Source of the DNA: a bacterium
GTDB lineage: Bacteria > UBP14 > UBA6098 > JAFGQG01
Length of the DNA stretch: 15,775 nucleotides
Assembly: GCA_016930435.1 (NCBI GenBank)
Contig: JAFGGQ010000048.1
Coordinates: forward strand, 1-15,775
Reading direction: 5' to 3'
The notes below the pieces were generated by a model, which was not told where the DNA came from, did no database searches, and was given only the letters and a program-made list of their open reading frames with translations. Of the stretch, positions 8,117-15,775 are shown in pieces. Position 1 is the stretch's first letter. Each line of letters starts with the position of its first letter. Both the position numbers and the translations under genes were made by a program.

Positions 8117-9257
8117 TTCTGGGAATATGGCTGGGTAACCGGGAAAGCAACTCATAGTTTATAGTCCCCACCAATCCTGCCAGGAAGTCAGCGGTCAGTT
8201 CTTCCGAGCCCTGTTTTCCGATTAAGACCACTTCCTCTTCCACCTGAACATCCGGGATGTGAGTAACTTCTACCATCATAATATTCATGCAGATACGCCC
8301 TCTGACCGGCGCTCTTTGCCCCTTTATAAGAACATAGGATTTGTTCGAAAGCTGCCGGTCATAACCATCCGAGTAACCTACCGGGAGTATGGCTATCCTG
8401 GAATCGTAACCGGTTTTATAGGTGCAGCCATACCCGATATAGGAATCTTTTTTTACCTCTTTAACCTGGCAAACCCTTGTTTTCCATGTCAATACCGGCC
8501 TCAGTATAACCTGTTCGTCGTTGCTATGATGCTTTGTTTTAAAGGAGAGCAGGGTTTCTTTCGAAGGCCACATACCGTAAAGGCTGATGCCCACACGAAC
8601 CATATTGAAATAGGCCTCAGGAAATAGCAGAGCTGCAGCAGAGCAAGCAGTATGTTTGAGGGGTAGCTGAAAATCATCCCGCTCAATTTGGCTCACTAAA
8701 TTTCTGAAATTGGTAAGCTGCATCAAGGCATACTGGTGGTTCGTAGTGTCTTCGATATTGGCAAAATGGGTGTAAGCGCCTTCAGGAACCAAATGGGGGT
8801 ATTGTTTGATTAATTTCAGGAAGGAGGGAAGGTGGGTAGGATCGATTCCCTGCCGGTGTGTTCCGGTTTCCAGTTTCAGGTGCAGGTACGCGGGTGTTTT
8901 CTCTAAACTGCTTAACTGCCCTAATCGCTCGATAGTCTCAAGATTAAAGACTACAATTCGGAATTGATGCCGGATAACCTCCGGGAGATCCTTCAGCATG
9001 ACATAACCCATGATCAGAATTGGTATGCCGGTTTGGATTTGCCTTAATTCAATGGCCTCCTGGAGAGAGTGAACAGCAAAAAAATCGACTCCACTTTGGG
9101 CAAGCAATGAGCATACCGGAACTACGCCGTGCCCATAAGCATTTGCTTTAACCACAGCGCAAAATTTAACTTGCGAACCGATCAGGCTTCTGAAAAGACG
9201 GTAATTATGGGCAAGACCTTTAGCATCGATCTCGATCCAGGTTAGTTTGTCTGACAT
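8100..9257 (-). CDS. alr: alanine racemase
   Basis: PLP enzyme that interconverts L- and D-alanine for peptidoglycan synthesis. From the ATG at 9257 it is 385 residues, a normal length. The PLP lysine is Lys37 in VVKANAYGHG, preceded by the WIEIDAKGLAHN family start at 7-18. The TGTHRQG run (family DTGM-R-G), RVGISLYG, the GYGCTY block carrying the second catalytic region, and PVGYSDGYDR are all present. The frame stays open upstream to a GTG at 9320, but those 21 extra residues are not family-like; the family motif begins only six residues after Met 9257, and a weak GGGGTG site lies about eight bases upstream, so the shorter form is preferred. It lies 116 bp behind the DUF1573 gene on the same strand and may be co-transcribed or have its own promoter; A/T-rich sequence at 9340-9372 could hold one. 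Confidence 0.93.
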   Translation of the reverse strand: MSDKLTWIEIDAKGLAHNYRLFRSLIGSQVKFCAVVKANAYGHGVVPVCSLLAQSGVDFFAVHSLQEAIELRQIQTGIPILIMGYVMLKDLPEVIRHQFRIVVFNLETIERLGQLSSLEKTPAYLHLKLETGTHRQGIDPTHLPSFLKLIKQYPHLVPEGAYTHFANIEDTTNHQYALMQLTNFRNLVSQIERDDFQLPLKHTACSAAALLFPEAYFNMVRVGISLYGMWPSKETLLSFKTKHHSNDEQVILRPVLTWKTRVCQVKEVKKDSYIGYGCTYKTGYDSRIAILPVGYSDGYDRQLSNKSYVLIKGQRAPVRGRICMNIMMVEVTHIPDVQVEEEVVLIGKQGSEELTADFLAGLVGTINYELLSRLPSHIPRIISPE

Positions 9258-9373
9258 TATCAAAGCACCCCGATAGTGCCGACACTTCAACAGTTTTAGT
9301 GCAGGCAGTAGAAAAACCACAGAACCTGAAAATCTTCCGGATAAATATAATATTCACTAATCGAAAATAAAGT
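9258..9373. other. 116-bp spacer between the DUF1573 and alr genes
   Basis: No RNA gene or strong hairpin is seen. It covers the open upstream extension of the alr frame to a GTG at 9320 and an A/T-rich part (9340-9372) that could hold a separate alr promoter, though I found no convincing -35/-10 pair. Confidence 0.4.
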
Positions 9374-10117
9374 CTATTTACCTACTGTTACCGGGATAGT
9401 GAACCTGGTTTTCGGTTCAGTGGAAGCTTCGATAGTAATAGAGCCATTAAGCGCTTCAATGGGTTCGAAGTCCTTCAGTAACTCGCACTTCAAGACTACT
9501 TCCGAACCACTATCGAGCTTGGATTTATTGAATTCCGGCATTTTAAGGAAATTATCCGGATAATCGATTATGGAAAGCTCCACTTTCTCTGCTGATTTAT
9601 TCTTAATCGTAAATTCTTTTAAAGGGGTTAGATTGGTCCTGTTTCCAAAATCGAACGACCAGGGATTCGGAATTAGAGGTTGGTTCAATGTATCGATAAG
9701 AGCATAAAAGGATAAACGGACGCTTTTATTAGTACTGTCGTTAGTAGTTACATAGGCTGATTTATGCTGTTTCCCCTTATATGCGCCTGTTCGGAATTCA
9801 AGGACTACGTATGTAGTCTCATTACTGGCAAGTACCGTTTTGTCCATCTGCTTTTTAGTGCAACCGCAGGTTGTCCGAACGTTCAAAATGCGCAGAGTGT
9901 CCTGGCCTTGGTTGATAATCGAATATTTATGGGTCAAGCGTTGCTGATTGGGGGCATAGCCCCAGTCGAAAGATTCTTCGGGGACAAAAATACGGGGACC
10001 TTCGGGAAGTTCACTAGCAATTTCTTTAACCTTACTGCCGCTCACACTGGTTCCTATGGCAACAACCAGGACCATGATCACCGGGATTAACAGGGTAAGC
10101 ATGTATGCTTTCTTCAT
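9374..10117 (-). CDS. DUF1573 family exported protein
   Basis: A 247-residue protein with an N-terminal hydrophobic segment (about 5-22, signal peptide or anchor) and two Ig-like halves. The first half (about 42-140) matches DUF1573: FDWGYA, the CGCTKK motif at 84-89, a VVLEFRTG strand followed by GKQHKSAYVTTND. The second half (about 148-245) repeats the beta layout (SFDFGN, then an aliphatic strand pattern ending IPVTVGK) without the cysteine motif. DUF1573 proteins are common in Bacteroidetes and relatives, and their function is not established. The start is supported by GGAGG (10126-10130) eight bases upstream. It lies 17 bp after the stop of lpdA, so the two are very likely one transcript. 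Confidence 0.85.
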   Translation of the reverse strand: MKKAYMLTLLIPVIMVLVVAIGTSVSGSKVKEIASELPEGPRIFVPEESFDWGYAPNQQRLTHKYSIINQGQDTLRILNVRTTCGCTKKQMDKTVLASNETTYVVLEFRTGAYKGKQHKSAYVTTNDSTNKSVRLSFYALIDTLNQPLIPNPWSFDFGNRTNLTPLKEFTIKNKSAEKVELSIIDYPDNFLKMPEFNKSKLDSGSEVVLKCELLKDFEPIEALNGSITIEASTEPKTRFTIPVTVGK

Positions 10118-10134
10118 TAAAGAATCCTCCTTGT

Positions 10135-11505
10135 TTAAATATGTACTGCTTTGTTGACCGTGCTTAAAGATGCTTCTCTGATCATTTCAGATAAAGTTGG
10201 ATGAGCGAAAATGGTATCCGCTACCTGGCTAACCTTGAATTTATTCCGTACGATGAGTGAAGCAGAGCCAAGTAACTCAGTAGCCTCTTTGCCGATCAGG
10301 TGAATTCCTATTATCTCTTCATTTTTCCGATTCAAGACAACTTTGATAAAACCATTGGTTTCACCGGCTGCCTGAGCTCGACCGGAAGCGATATAAGGAA
10401 ACTTTCCTTCGGATATTTCATAACCCTCTTTACGGGCCTCTTCAGCCGTCAAACCCACGGTTCCAATTTCTAAAGATGAAAAAATCGCGGATGGGACTGC
10501 CCAATAGTCCGCAGCGGTTTTCTTACCCAGCGCATTATTCACCGCTACCTCACCGTCATAACTGGCTTTGTGAGCGAGCCAGGGTGCTCCCACGATGTCT
10601 CCTGCCGCCCAGATATGGGGATAATTGGTATTGAGAAATTGGTCTATTTTGACCCAGTTATTTTCAAACTCCAGGCCGATGTTCTCCAGCGCCTCCCGAT
10701 CGTATGGAATCCGTCCTACTGCCAGAAGAACTTTCTCATACTGATGCTCTTCATTTTCAATGGCTGCGGTGAAACCGCTCTGAGCTTCCATTATGCTCTT
10801 TACTGTCGTTTGAAGGCGTATATTGACCCCTAATTTCTCAAGATCCTTGCGTAAAGTAGAGGCGATTTCAGGGTCGAATCCAGGCAGTATCTCCGGTAGA
10901 ATCTCCACGATGGTCACTTTTGATCCAAAAGTGCTGAAAATATAAGCCATTTCCACTCCTATAACCCCGCCACCTATTATCAGCAGGCTCTTTGGAGTCT
11001 CTGATGCATCCAACGCCTCCGTGCTGGTCCAGATCCCTTCGGAATCCAGACCGGGAATGGGGAGATACCTCGCTTTAGAACCGGTCGCAATAATCAATTT
11101 TTCAAAAGAAATATCCTCTTTGCCTTCGCTGGTCTTTACTTCAAGTGATCTGGGAGTTTTAAATAAAGCTCTTCCTGAAATATATTCGACCTTGTTCTTT
11201 TTAAGCAGAAATTCAATTCCCCTTGCTACCCTGGATACAACCCTATTCTTATTGGATAATATACTGCTGAAATCGGTGCTGTAACCATCTACCCGGATCC
11301 CCCATTTTGGGCTATTTTTTATATGATTCAAATGGTTTGCGGCAGTTATATATGTTTTGGTGGGAATACATCCCTGGTTAGTGCAGACGCCCCCTAAATT
11401 TCCATTTTCGATAAGGGTGGGCAAAACACCATTCTGGGCTGCATGGATAGCAGCTACATATCCTGCCGGACCCCCTCCCACAATTACCAGCTTTCTGTCG
11501 GCCAT
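10135..11505 (-). CDS. lpdA: dihydrolipoamide dehydrogenase (E3)
   Basis: FAD-dependent pyridine nucleotide-disulfide oxidoreductase that reoxidises dihydrolipoyl groups of 2-oxoacid dehydrogenase or glycine cleavage complexes, giving NADH. It has 456 residues, a normal length. The FAD fold begins GGGPAGYVAA (10-19); the redox disulfide is Cys41/Cys46 in GGVCTNQGCIPTK; the NAD fold is IIGGGVIGVEMAY; the second FAD motif is AAGDIVG followed by LAHKA, which points to Lpd rather than glutathione or mercuric reductase. The C-terminal AHPTLSE holds the catalytic His435-Glu440 pair. The usual bulky His/Cys before AHP is Phe433 here. An AAGGA ribosome site lies five bases upstream. No E1, E2, lipoate synthesis or glycine cleavage gene is in view, so the host complex must be encoded elsewhere. 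Confidence 0.93.
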   Translation of the reverse strand: MADRKLVIVGGGPAGYVAAIHAAQNGVLPTLIENGNLGGVCTNQGCIPTKTYITAANHLNHIKNSPKWGIRVDGYSTDFSSILSNKNRVVSRVARGIEFLLKKNKVEYISGRALFKTPRSLEVKTSEGKEDISFEKLIIATGSKARYLPIPGLDSEGIWTSTEALDASETPKSLLIIGGGVIGVEMAYIFSTFGSKVTIVEILPEILPGFDPEIASTLRKDLEKLGVNIRLQTTVKSIMEAQSGFTAAIENEEHQYEKVLLAVGRIPYDREALENIGLEFENNWVKIDQFLNTNYPHIWAAGDIVGAPWLAHKASYDGEVAVNNALGKKTAADYWAVPSAIFSSLEIGTVGLTAEEARKEGYEISEGKFPYIASGRAQAAGETNGFIKVVLNRKNEEIIGIHLIGKEATELLGSASLIVRNKFKVSQVADTIFAHPTLSEMIREASLSTVNKAVHI

Positions 11506-11543
11506 ATAAATCCTTACTTTAGTTTATAAGAAAATAAAGAATA

Positions 11544-11572
11544 AATTTACAAGAAAAGAATTGAATAGTCAA
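11544..11572 (-). promoter_or_regulatory. promoter for lpdA-DUF1573
   Basis: Minus-strand TTGACT (11567-11572), a 17-bp spacer and TAAATT (11544-11549), about 40 bp ahead of the lpdA ATG. The -35 is good; the -10 matches four of six bases. Confidence 0.45.
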
Positions 11573-11646
11573 GTTGTTTTTAGTCTAATCTTGTAAACGC
11601 TAAAACGTATATTTAATTTTAATTTGGGAATGTTCTCACTTTTTTG

Positions 11647-11674
11647 TTGATAAAATAGTTGCAGTTGTTATATT
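11647..11674 (+). promoter_or_regulatory. promoter for the GspE/PilB-type ATPase gene
   Basis: TTGATA (11647-11652), a 16-bp spacer and TATATT (11669-11674), 33 bp before the ATG at 11708. An AAGGAG ribosome site follows at 11697-11702. It is back-to-back with the lpdA promoter. Confidence 0.5.
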
Positions 11675-11707
11675 AAATTTCAAAGCTCATTTGGGTAAGG
11701 AGTCAGT

Positions 11708-13366
11708 ATGGCAAAACAGCCGCAAAACCGGAAGAAAATAGGGCAGATTTTAATAGAATTGAATATTATTAACGAGGATCAGCTTACCTTGGCATTAGAC
11801 CTTCAGAAACGGAGGAATCAAAAGTTGGGCCGAATTCTGGTTGACCTGGGATTAATGTCAGAGGGAACACTGACCGATGTTCTTAGCAAGCAATTGGGAT
11901 TGAGAAGGATCAAGCTGGAGTTGGACAGGATCGATAATAATGTTTTAAAGCTATTATCCGAAGATGTCTGCAAAAAATACCGGGTCTTGCCTTATGCTAT
12001 TGAAAAAAATGATCTGATATTAGTCATGGATGATCCCTTGAATGCAGCGGCATTGGAGGTTGCCAAATATGTTTCAGGGTATAACATAGTACCTGCGTTG
12101 GTAGCCCGTCCGGAATTGGACAATGCCTTTGCCTATGTCTTCTCTTTAGAGCATGTATCACCCGAGAACCTATCAGAATCCTATAAAACCGCAATATCAA
12201 CCGATGCCAAAGAAACCCAGAAGGATAAGATCGGTCGTAGTGATATCGTTAAATATGTTAATATGATGATCCTTAATGGTCTAAAGTTACACGCCAGTAC
12301 CATACATATAGAGAAGGATCATAATCTGACCCGAATCCGGTACCGCGTGGATGGTGTGATCCAGCAAAAGTTTATATTACCTTCCAAATACCATGGCCTT
12401 ATAGTTGACCGCATCAAGGCACTCAGTAAAATGGAATCCGATCCCGGGGGTATCTATGAAAGCGGAACAATGAGGATCGGTTACCAGAATAAAGAGCTTA
12501 TTTTACGGACAGAGAGCATCCCTACTGTAAAAGGGGAAAACGTTATTCTTAAATTCCTGCAGAAGGATATTGATTCATTTGGGCTGAACAGTCTGGGTTT
12601 GAATACTCCCGAACTCAAGTTGCTCACACAGAATGTTTTCAAGTCAGATGGACTGGTTGTGATCTCCGGTCCCCGCCGTAGCGGAAAATCTACCACGGTC
12701 TATTCAATTTTAAAGAAGATCAATTCAAAGAAGAAGAAAATATTTACCATTGAGGATTATATTGAATATCCTGTTCCTTTTATAAATCAAATACAGATAG
12801 ATAATTCCCGCGGGGCAACATATCCCAAATTACTGAAAGCGGTTTTGGAACTTGATCCTGATGTTCTATTTGTAGGGGAGATAAAAGACCCCGAAACGGC
12901 AGATCTGGTCATTCGAGCCTCTCTTACCGGCCATCTGGTGATCACTACCCTGCATACAAACAGCACTTTTGAAGCAGTGCTCAGGTTAATAGATTTAGGA
13001 GTTGAGCCATATCTTCTGGTAAATACCATAAATATTATTGTAAATCAGCGGTTACTCCGTCTGCTTTGTCCTTACTGCAGGATTGAGGCGGACTACAATA
13101 TAGATGGTCAGCGTATTAAGAGCTGCCGTACTGAGGGTTGTGTAAAATGTGGGTATCGTGGTTATATCGGGCGAACCGGGGTATTTGAGATATTGCCCGG
13201 GTTGGTAATTAACCGGGATGTATTCACCACGGTGCCCTCAATTGAAGCTTTAAGGAACATTGCCCGTAACAGCGGTTTGGAGACCCTTTGGCAGAAGGGG
13301 TTAAATATGGTTCGGGAGGGGGAGACCTCCCTTGCCGAAATTATGCGGGTTATTCCCCGGGCTTAA
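11708..13366 (+). CDS. GspE/PilB-type secretion or pilus assembly ATPase
   Basis: A 552-residue cytoplasmic hexameric-ATPase family protein. The N-terminal MshEN/T2SSE_N domain (about 9-145, with GQILIELNIINEDQL and GRILVDLGLMSE) normally contacts the inner-membrane platform or binds c-di-GMP in some members. The ATPase domain (about 175-530) shows RYRVDGVI (211-218), Walker A GPRRSGKST (321-329), the Asp-box-like FTIEDYIEYP (346-355), Walker B with VGEIKD (389-394), TGHLVITTLHTNS, and a tetracysteine zinc site CPYC (454-457) and CVKC (478-481) before GYIGRTGVFEIL. Several motifs differ from the family: STIHIEK for SDIHIEP, RR for TG in the Walker A loop, GEIKD for GEIRD, and no PQDGR arginine. 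No pilin, platform or secretin gene is adjacent, so whether it serves type IV pili or type II secretion cannot be told. It ends 4 bp from the convergent aldehyde dehydrogenase gene. Confidence 0.9.
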   Translation: MAKQPQNRKKIGQILIELNIINEDQLTLALDLQKRRNQKLGRILVDLGLMSEGTLTDVLSKQLGLRRIKLELDRIDNNVLKLLSEDVCKKYRVLPYAIEKNDLILVMDDPLNAAALEVAKYVSGYNIVPALVARPELDNAFAYVFSLEHVSPENLSESYKTAISTDAKETQKDKIGRSDIVKYVNMMILNGLKLHASTIHIEKDHNLTRIRYRVDGVIQQKFILPSKYHGLIVDRIKALSKMESDPGGIYESGTMRIGYQNKELILRTESIPTVKGENVILKFLQKDIDSFGLNSLGLNTPELKLLTQNVFKSDGLVVISGPRRSGKSTTVYSILKKINSKKKKIFTIEDYIEYPVPFINQIQIDNSRGATYPKLLKAVLELDPDVLFVGEIKDPETADLVIRASLTGHLVITTLHTNSTFEAVLRLIDLGVEPYLLVNTINIIVNQRLLRLLCPYCRIEADYNIDGQRIKSCRTEGCVKCGYRGYIGRTGVFEILPGLVINRDVFTTVPSIEALRNIARNSGLETLWQKGLNMVREGETSLAEIMRVIPRA

Positions 13367-13370
13367 GGGC

Positions 13371-14786
13371 CTAATCCACCCTGTGCACTCCGAAAGTTTT
13401 CAGAAAGGTCATGTGTTCTATCGCAAATTCAGGGCCCTCGCGGCCTATTCCGCTATTTTTTACCCCTCCATAAGGCATTAGGTCAGCCCGAAAGGTAGGT
13501 ATTTCATTGATCATTACTCCCCCTACTTCAAGTTCTTCAAAGGCTTTACGGGCAAGATGGATGTCTCTGGTGAATATCCCTGCCTGCAAACCGTAGGGTG
13601 AATCGTTCAACCTCTTCAGGCCTTCTTCGAAGGAACTGATTTTTACCAGGGCAAAGACGGGACCGAAAGCTTCCTCGCAGAGTAAGGGAGAAGAATTATC
13701 CGGTTCCAGAACGATAGTGGGCTGGAAAAGAGTACGTTGCTTTTCACCACCGCACAGGATTTTTCCGCTGTGGGCGATAATCCCCTCTAATTTTACCGCA
13801 GATTCTTCAGATATCATTGGTCCCATGTCGGTTTCAAGCAGTGCCGGATCCCCGGTTTTTAGAGCCCGGCATTTCTGTACCACTAATTCCACAAACTGCT
13901 CATATATCCTGGAATGGACGAATACTCTCTGAACCGAAATGCAGACCTGACCGGCCAGGGCAAATGCGCCCTGAACTACCCTGACCGCAGCCCTCTCAAG
14001 GTCGGTATCCGGCATCACCAGAACACCGGAATTTGAACCCAGCTCCATGACAGTACTCTTCAATCCGGCGATCTGAAGGAGAGATTTCCCAACCGCTGCG
14101 CTGCCGGTAAAGGTGACTACTTTTACCCTCGGGTCGCCTACCAGGGGCCGGGCTATTTCACCTCCTTCACCAAAAAGAACACTGACTGCCTCAGGCGGAT
14201 AACCCGATTCTAAAATAACTTCTCCTAATAAAAACGTACTCAAAGGGGCTTTTGGTGAAGGCTTAATGATTATTGGATTACCAACTGCTATTGCGGGACC
14301 AATCTTGTGCGCAGCAAGGTTAAGGGGAAAATTGAAGGGAATGATCGCAGCTACCGGGCCAAGTGGAAACCTTTCATAGAACCCCCATTTATACTGACCG
14401 TTGGAAGCAGCTTCAAATGGGATCACCTTGCCCACGCTGCTTAATACAGCATCACCGGATAATGCAAAGGTATCTATTGCCCTAAATACTTCTGCCCGGG
14501 CCTCCTTAATAGTCTTACCCACCTCCCGGACAAGGATGCGAGAAAACTCCTCACTACGTTTTTTTAGAATATCCACTATCCTGAAGAGCACTTCATAACG
14601 GGCTAATGGTGATAGTTTTCTGGTTTGTTGAAAAGCTTTCTCCGCCCCGGCAAGAGCCCTTTCCAAATCCCTTAATGTGGCTCTGGGAACCTCCGCAAAG
14701 GGCTCTAGCCTATATGGATCAATAACTTTCAGATAAGAACCGCCCTCATCCCGGTGACCGGAAATGATCATATTGTATTTTTGCAT
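13371..14786 (-). CDS. NAD(P)-dependent aldehyde dehydrogenase
   Basis: A 471-residue aldehyde dehydrogenase oxidising an aldehyde to an acid with NAD(P). The key residues are all present: Asn152 in PFNFPL, Lys175 in IIIKPSPKAP, FTGSAAVG (226-233), general base Glu248 in MELGSNSG, nucleophile Cys282 in AGQVCISVQR, and EEAFGPV near 373-379. The ELGSN form instead of the usual ELGGK/ELGGN is typical of the y4uC/lactaldehyde-dehydrogenase-like branch, so the substrate may be a small hydroxy-aldehyde. No neighbouring pathway gene confirms this. The start is set by GGAGGT (14796-14801), nine bases upstream of the ATG. It is a single gene, convergent with the ATPase gene and divergent from exbB. 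Confidence 0.92.
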   Translation of the reverse strand: MQKYNMIISGHRDEGGSYLKVIDPYRLEPFAEVPRATLRDLERALAGAEKAFQQTRKLSPLARYEVLFRIVDILKKRSEEFSRILVREVGKTIKEARAEVFRAIDTFALSGDAVLSSVGKVIPFEAASNGQYKWGFYERFPLGPVAAIIPFNFPLNLAAHKIGPAIAVGNPIIIKPSPKAPLSTFLLGEVILESGYPPEAVSVLFGEGGEIARPLVGDPRVKVVTFTGSAAVGKSLLQIAGLKSTVMELGSNSGVLVMPDTDLERAAVRVVQGAFALAGQVCISVQRVFVHSRIYEQFVELVVQKCRALKTGDPALLETDMGPMISEESAVKLEGIIAHSGKILCGGEKQRTLFQPTIVLEPDNSSPLLCEEAFGPVFALVKISSFEEGLKRLNDSPYGLQAGIFTRDIHLARKAFEELEVGGVMINEIPTFRADLMPYGGVKNSGIGREGPEFAIEHMTFLKTFGVHRVD

Positions 14787-14919
14787 TTTAGAGATACCTC
14801 CGTCTGATATTATTGAAACAAGTTCTTTGAATCTACTATTAACTATATGTGATTAAATCGACGCCAATAGAGACTATTATTTAAGGTAATCTGAAGGAAC
14901 AAGAAGGCAAGGATTTTAT

Positions 14920-14948
14920 ATTATGGATCGTTAAAAAAAAATTGACAA
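14920..14948 (-). promoter_or_regulatory. possible promoter for the aldehyde dehydrogenase gene
   Basis: Minus-strand TTGTCA (14943-14948), a 17-bp spacer and CATAAT (14920-14925) match five of six at each box, but imply a leader of about 125 nt. A closer -10-like TATAGT at 14842-14847 lacks a good -35, so the true start site is uncertain. Confidence 0.3.
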
Positions 14949-14956
14949 TAATTTAT

Positions 14957-14985
14957 TTGACATTACTATTGTACTTTATTATAAT
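14957..14985 (+). promoter_or_regulatory. perfect sigma70-type promoter for exbB-exbD
   Basis: TTGACA (14957-14962), a 17-bp spacer and TATAAT (14980-14985) match the housekeeping consensus at all twelve positions with optimal spacing. A second TTGACA lies 15 bp upstream (14942-14947), and an A-tract at 14933-14941 could act as an UP element. The expected leader is about 50 nt. Confidence 0.75.
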
Positions 14986-15042
14986 TTTACTCAATCGAGA
15001 TATATCGAAAAAAACAAACATAATAGCTGAAAGGAGATTGGA

Positions 15043-15669
15043 ATGGTTTATTATTTCAATAAGGGCGGATTTATTATGAAGCCTTTACTTATACTCCTGA
15101 TAATTGGAATTGCTTTTGGTATCGTGAAGTTTTGGATTTTGCTCCGTTCCTCTATCAACAAAAAGAAGTTTACCAAGAAGATTCTGGATTCAATTTCATC
15201 AGAGAAGGGTTTGGATGGCGCTATTGCTATTTGTGAGAAAACCCGTGGCCCCATAGCAGCGGTTTTCCATGCCGGTTTGATCCGGGTTGGCAAAGGGCTG
15301 GATGCTGTAGAAAGGGCTATTGAAAATACTGCTGCCATTGAAATGAGTTTTCTTGAAAAAGGAATGGTTTGGTTGTCCACCATTATCAGCGTAGCTCCTA
15401 TGCTTGGATTCCTTGGAACTGTGCAAGGTATGATCGTGGCTTTCGACCAGATAGCCAAAGCCGGTGATATTATACCGTCTGACGTAGCAGGGGGTATCTC
15501 TATTGCCCTTTTAACTACTTTTTTTGGTTTATTCATAGCCATACCCATGCAGATTATCTATAACTATTTCGTAGGAAAAGTAGATAAAACCGTTATAGAT
15601 ATGGAGGATAGCGCAAATGTTCTGGTTGAAAATTTACTGGAAATGAACATTATTAAAAAGGAAGAATAA
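15043..15669 (+). CDS. exbB: MotA/TolQ/ExbB family proton channel protein
   Basis: A 208-residue inner-membrane protein with three membrane segments (about 13-34, 108-133 and 150-174) and a cytoplasmic loop between the first two. The family signature is LGFLGTVQGMIVAF (121-134), followed by the polar third helix ALLTTFFGLFIAIP. With ExbD it forms a proton-driven motor that powers TonB- or Tol-type outer-membrane processes. The ATG at 15043 has an AGGAG site (15032-15036) six bases upstream, and the NKGGFIMKPLL segment aligns with the usual start of short ExbB proteins, so the internal ATG at 15076 is not favoured. Its stop overlaps the exbD start by one base. Which transducer (TonB or TolA) it serves cannot be seen because the operon runs off the window. 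Confidence 0.92.
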   Translation: MVYYFNKGGFIMKPLLILLIIGIAFGIVKFWILLRSSINKKKFTKKILDSISSEKGLDGAIAICEKTRGPIAAVFHAGLIRVGKGLDAVERAIENTAAIEMSFLEKGMVWLSTIISVAPMLGFLGTVQGMIVAFDQIAKAGDIIPSDVAGGISIALLTTFFGLFIAIPMQIIYNYFVGKVDKTVIDMEDSANVLVENLLEMNIIKKEE

Positions 15670-15775
15670 TGGCTTTTAAGTTAAAAAAACACTTAAAGTC
15701 TGATATCGAGATCCCTACCGCATCACTGGCGGACATTGTCTTCCTGTTGTTGATTTTTTTCCTGGTTTCAACCAG
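15669..15775 (+). CDS. exbD: ExbD/TolR family protein, 3' end beyond window
   Basis: The first 35 residues are visible. The ATG at 15669 shares its A with the exbB TAA stop, a TAATG overlap that implies translational coupling. A short basic N-terminus leads to IPTASLAD and a single membrane helix (IVFLLLIFFLVST). Asp22 is the conserved helix aspartate that carries protons in this family. The periplasmic domain lies outside the window. Confidence 0.9.
   Translation, partial: MAFKLKKHLKSDIEIPTASLADIVFLLLIFFLVST

Noticed and set aside
8259-8627. 122-codon plus-strand frame inside alr
   Set aside because: It is antisense to conserved catalytic motifs of alanine racemase and has no recognisable domain.
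9258-9320. 21-residue N-terminal extension of alanine racemase from a GTG
   Set aside because: The family begins close to the WIEID motif; the extra residues have no counterpart and the ATG at 9257 fits better.
13347-13377. Weak hairpin at the ATPase/aldehyde dehydrogenase junction (GGGTTA pairing with TAATCC, inner CCC with GGG)
   Set aside because: The stem is short, includes a G-T pair and an internal loop, and has no T-run on either side, so it is not a convincing terminator.
14787-15042. Possible small RNA or riboswitch in the 256-bp divergent region
   Set aside because: Only A/T-rich sequence and promoter elements are seen; no conserved aptamer pattern or stable long helix was recognised.
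15051-15548. 165-codon antisense frame over exbB
   Set aside because: exbB on the other strand has clear family motifs, a good ribosome site and a promoter; the antisense product shows no domain.

Overview
The window looks like a piece of chromosome from a Gram-negative, peptidoglycan-bearing bacterium with an outer membrane, most likely from an uncultured or poorly studied lineage of the FCB (Fibrobacteres-Chlorobi-Bacteroidetes) assemblage. The clues are a PorV-type outer-membrane barrel, a gingipain-family (C25) secreted protein ending in a type IX secretion (T9SS) sorting domain with a YPNPFN motif, an OmpA peptidoglycan-binding domain, ExbB/ExbD and alanine racemase. The phylum cannot be fixed from this sequence alone. 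Base composition is moderate and even, and I see no insertion sequence, prophage, CRISPR array, tRNA or rRNA.

Layout. 39-2924 (+) is a large mosaic envelope protein: PorV-like barrel, CARDB-like domain, two degenerate OmpA-like modules, a FlgD-like segment and an intact OmpA domain. Facing it, 3986-2933 (-) is a two-gene thiol-redox operon, thioredoxin then a membrane-anchored TlpA-like protein. A 170-bp intergenic region with back-to-back promoters separates this from 4157-8116 (+), a 1319-residue C25/T9SS cargo protein. Next, 11505-8100 (-) carries dihydrolipoamide dehydrogenase, a DUF1573 protein and alanine racemase. A second divergent region (11506-11707) leads to 11708-13366 (+), a GspE/PilB-type ATPase. 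It is followed in opposite orientation by an aldehyde dehydrogenase (14786-13371). A third divergent region (14787-15042) has a perfect sigma70-type promoter driving exbB and the start of exbD, which runs off the right edge.

The genes are packed tightly. Convergent pairs are separated by 8 bp, overlap by 17 bp, or are separated by 4 bp. No gene-free stretch exceeds 256 bp. All three divergent intergenic regions hold recognisable -35/-10 pairs close to the E. coli housekeeping consensus.

Functionally, half of the window is cell-envelope business: an outer-membrane barrel/peptidoglycan anchor, a cysteine-rich exported cargo, thiol-disulfide proteins, a D-alanine-producing enzyme and a proton-driven energiser. 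Lpd and aldehyde dehydrogenase are metabolic genes with no visible pathway partners here. The points most worth checking are the single-chain PorV-like/OmpA fusion with three OmpA-like modules, the C25 protein that keeps the probable nucleophile Cys but appears to lack the catalytic His, and a solitary secretion ATPase with several altered motifs.
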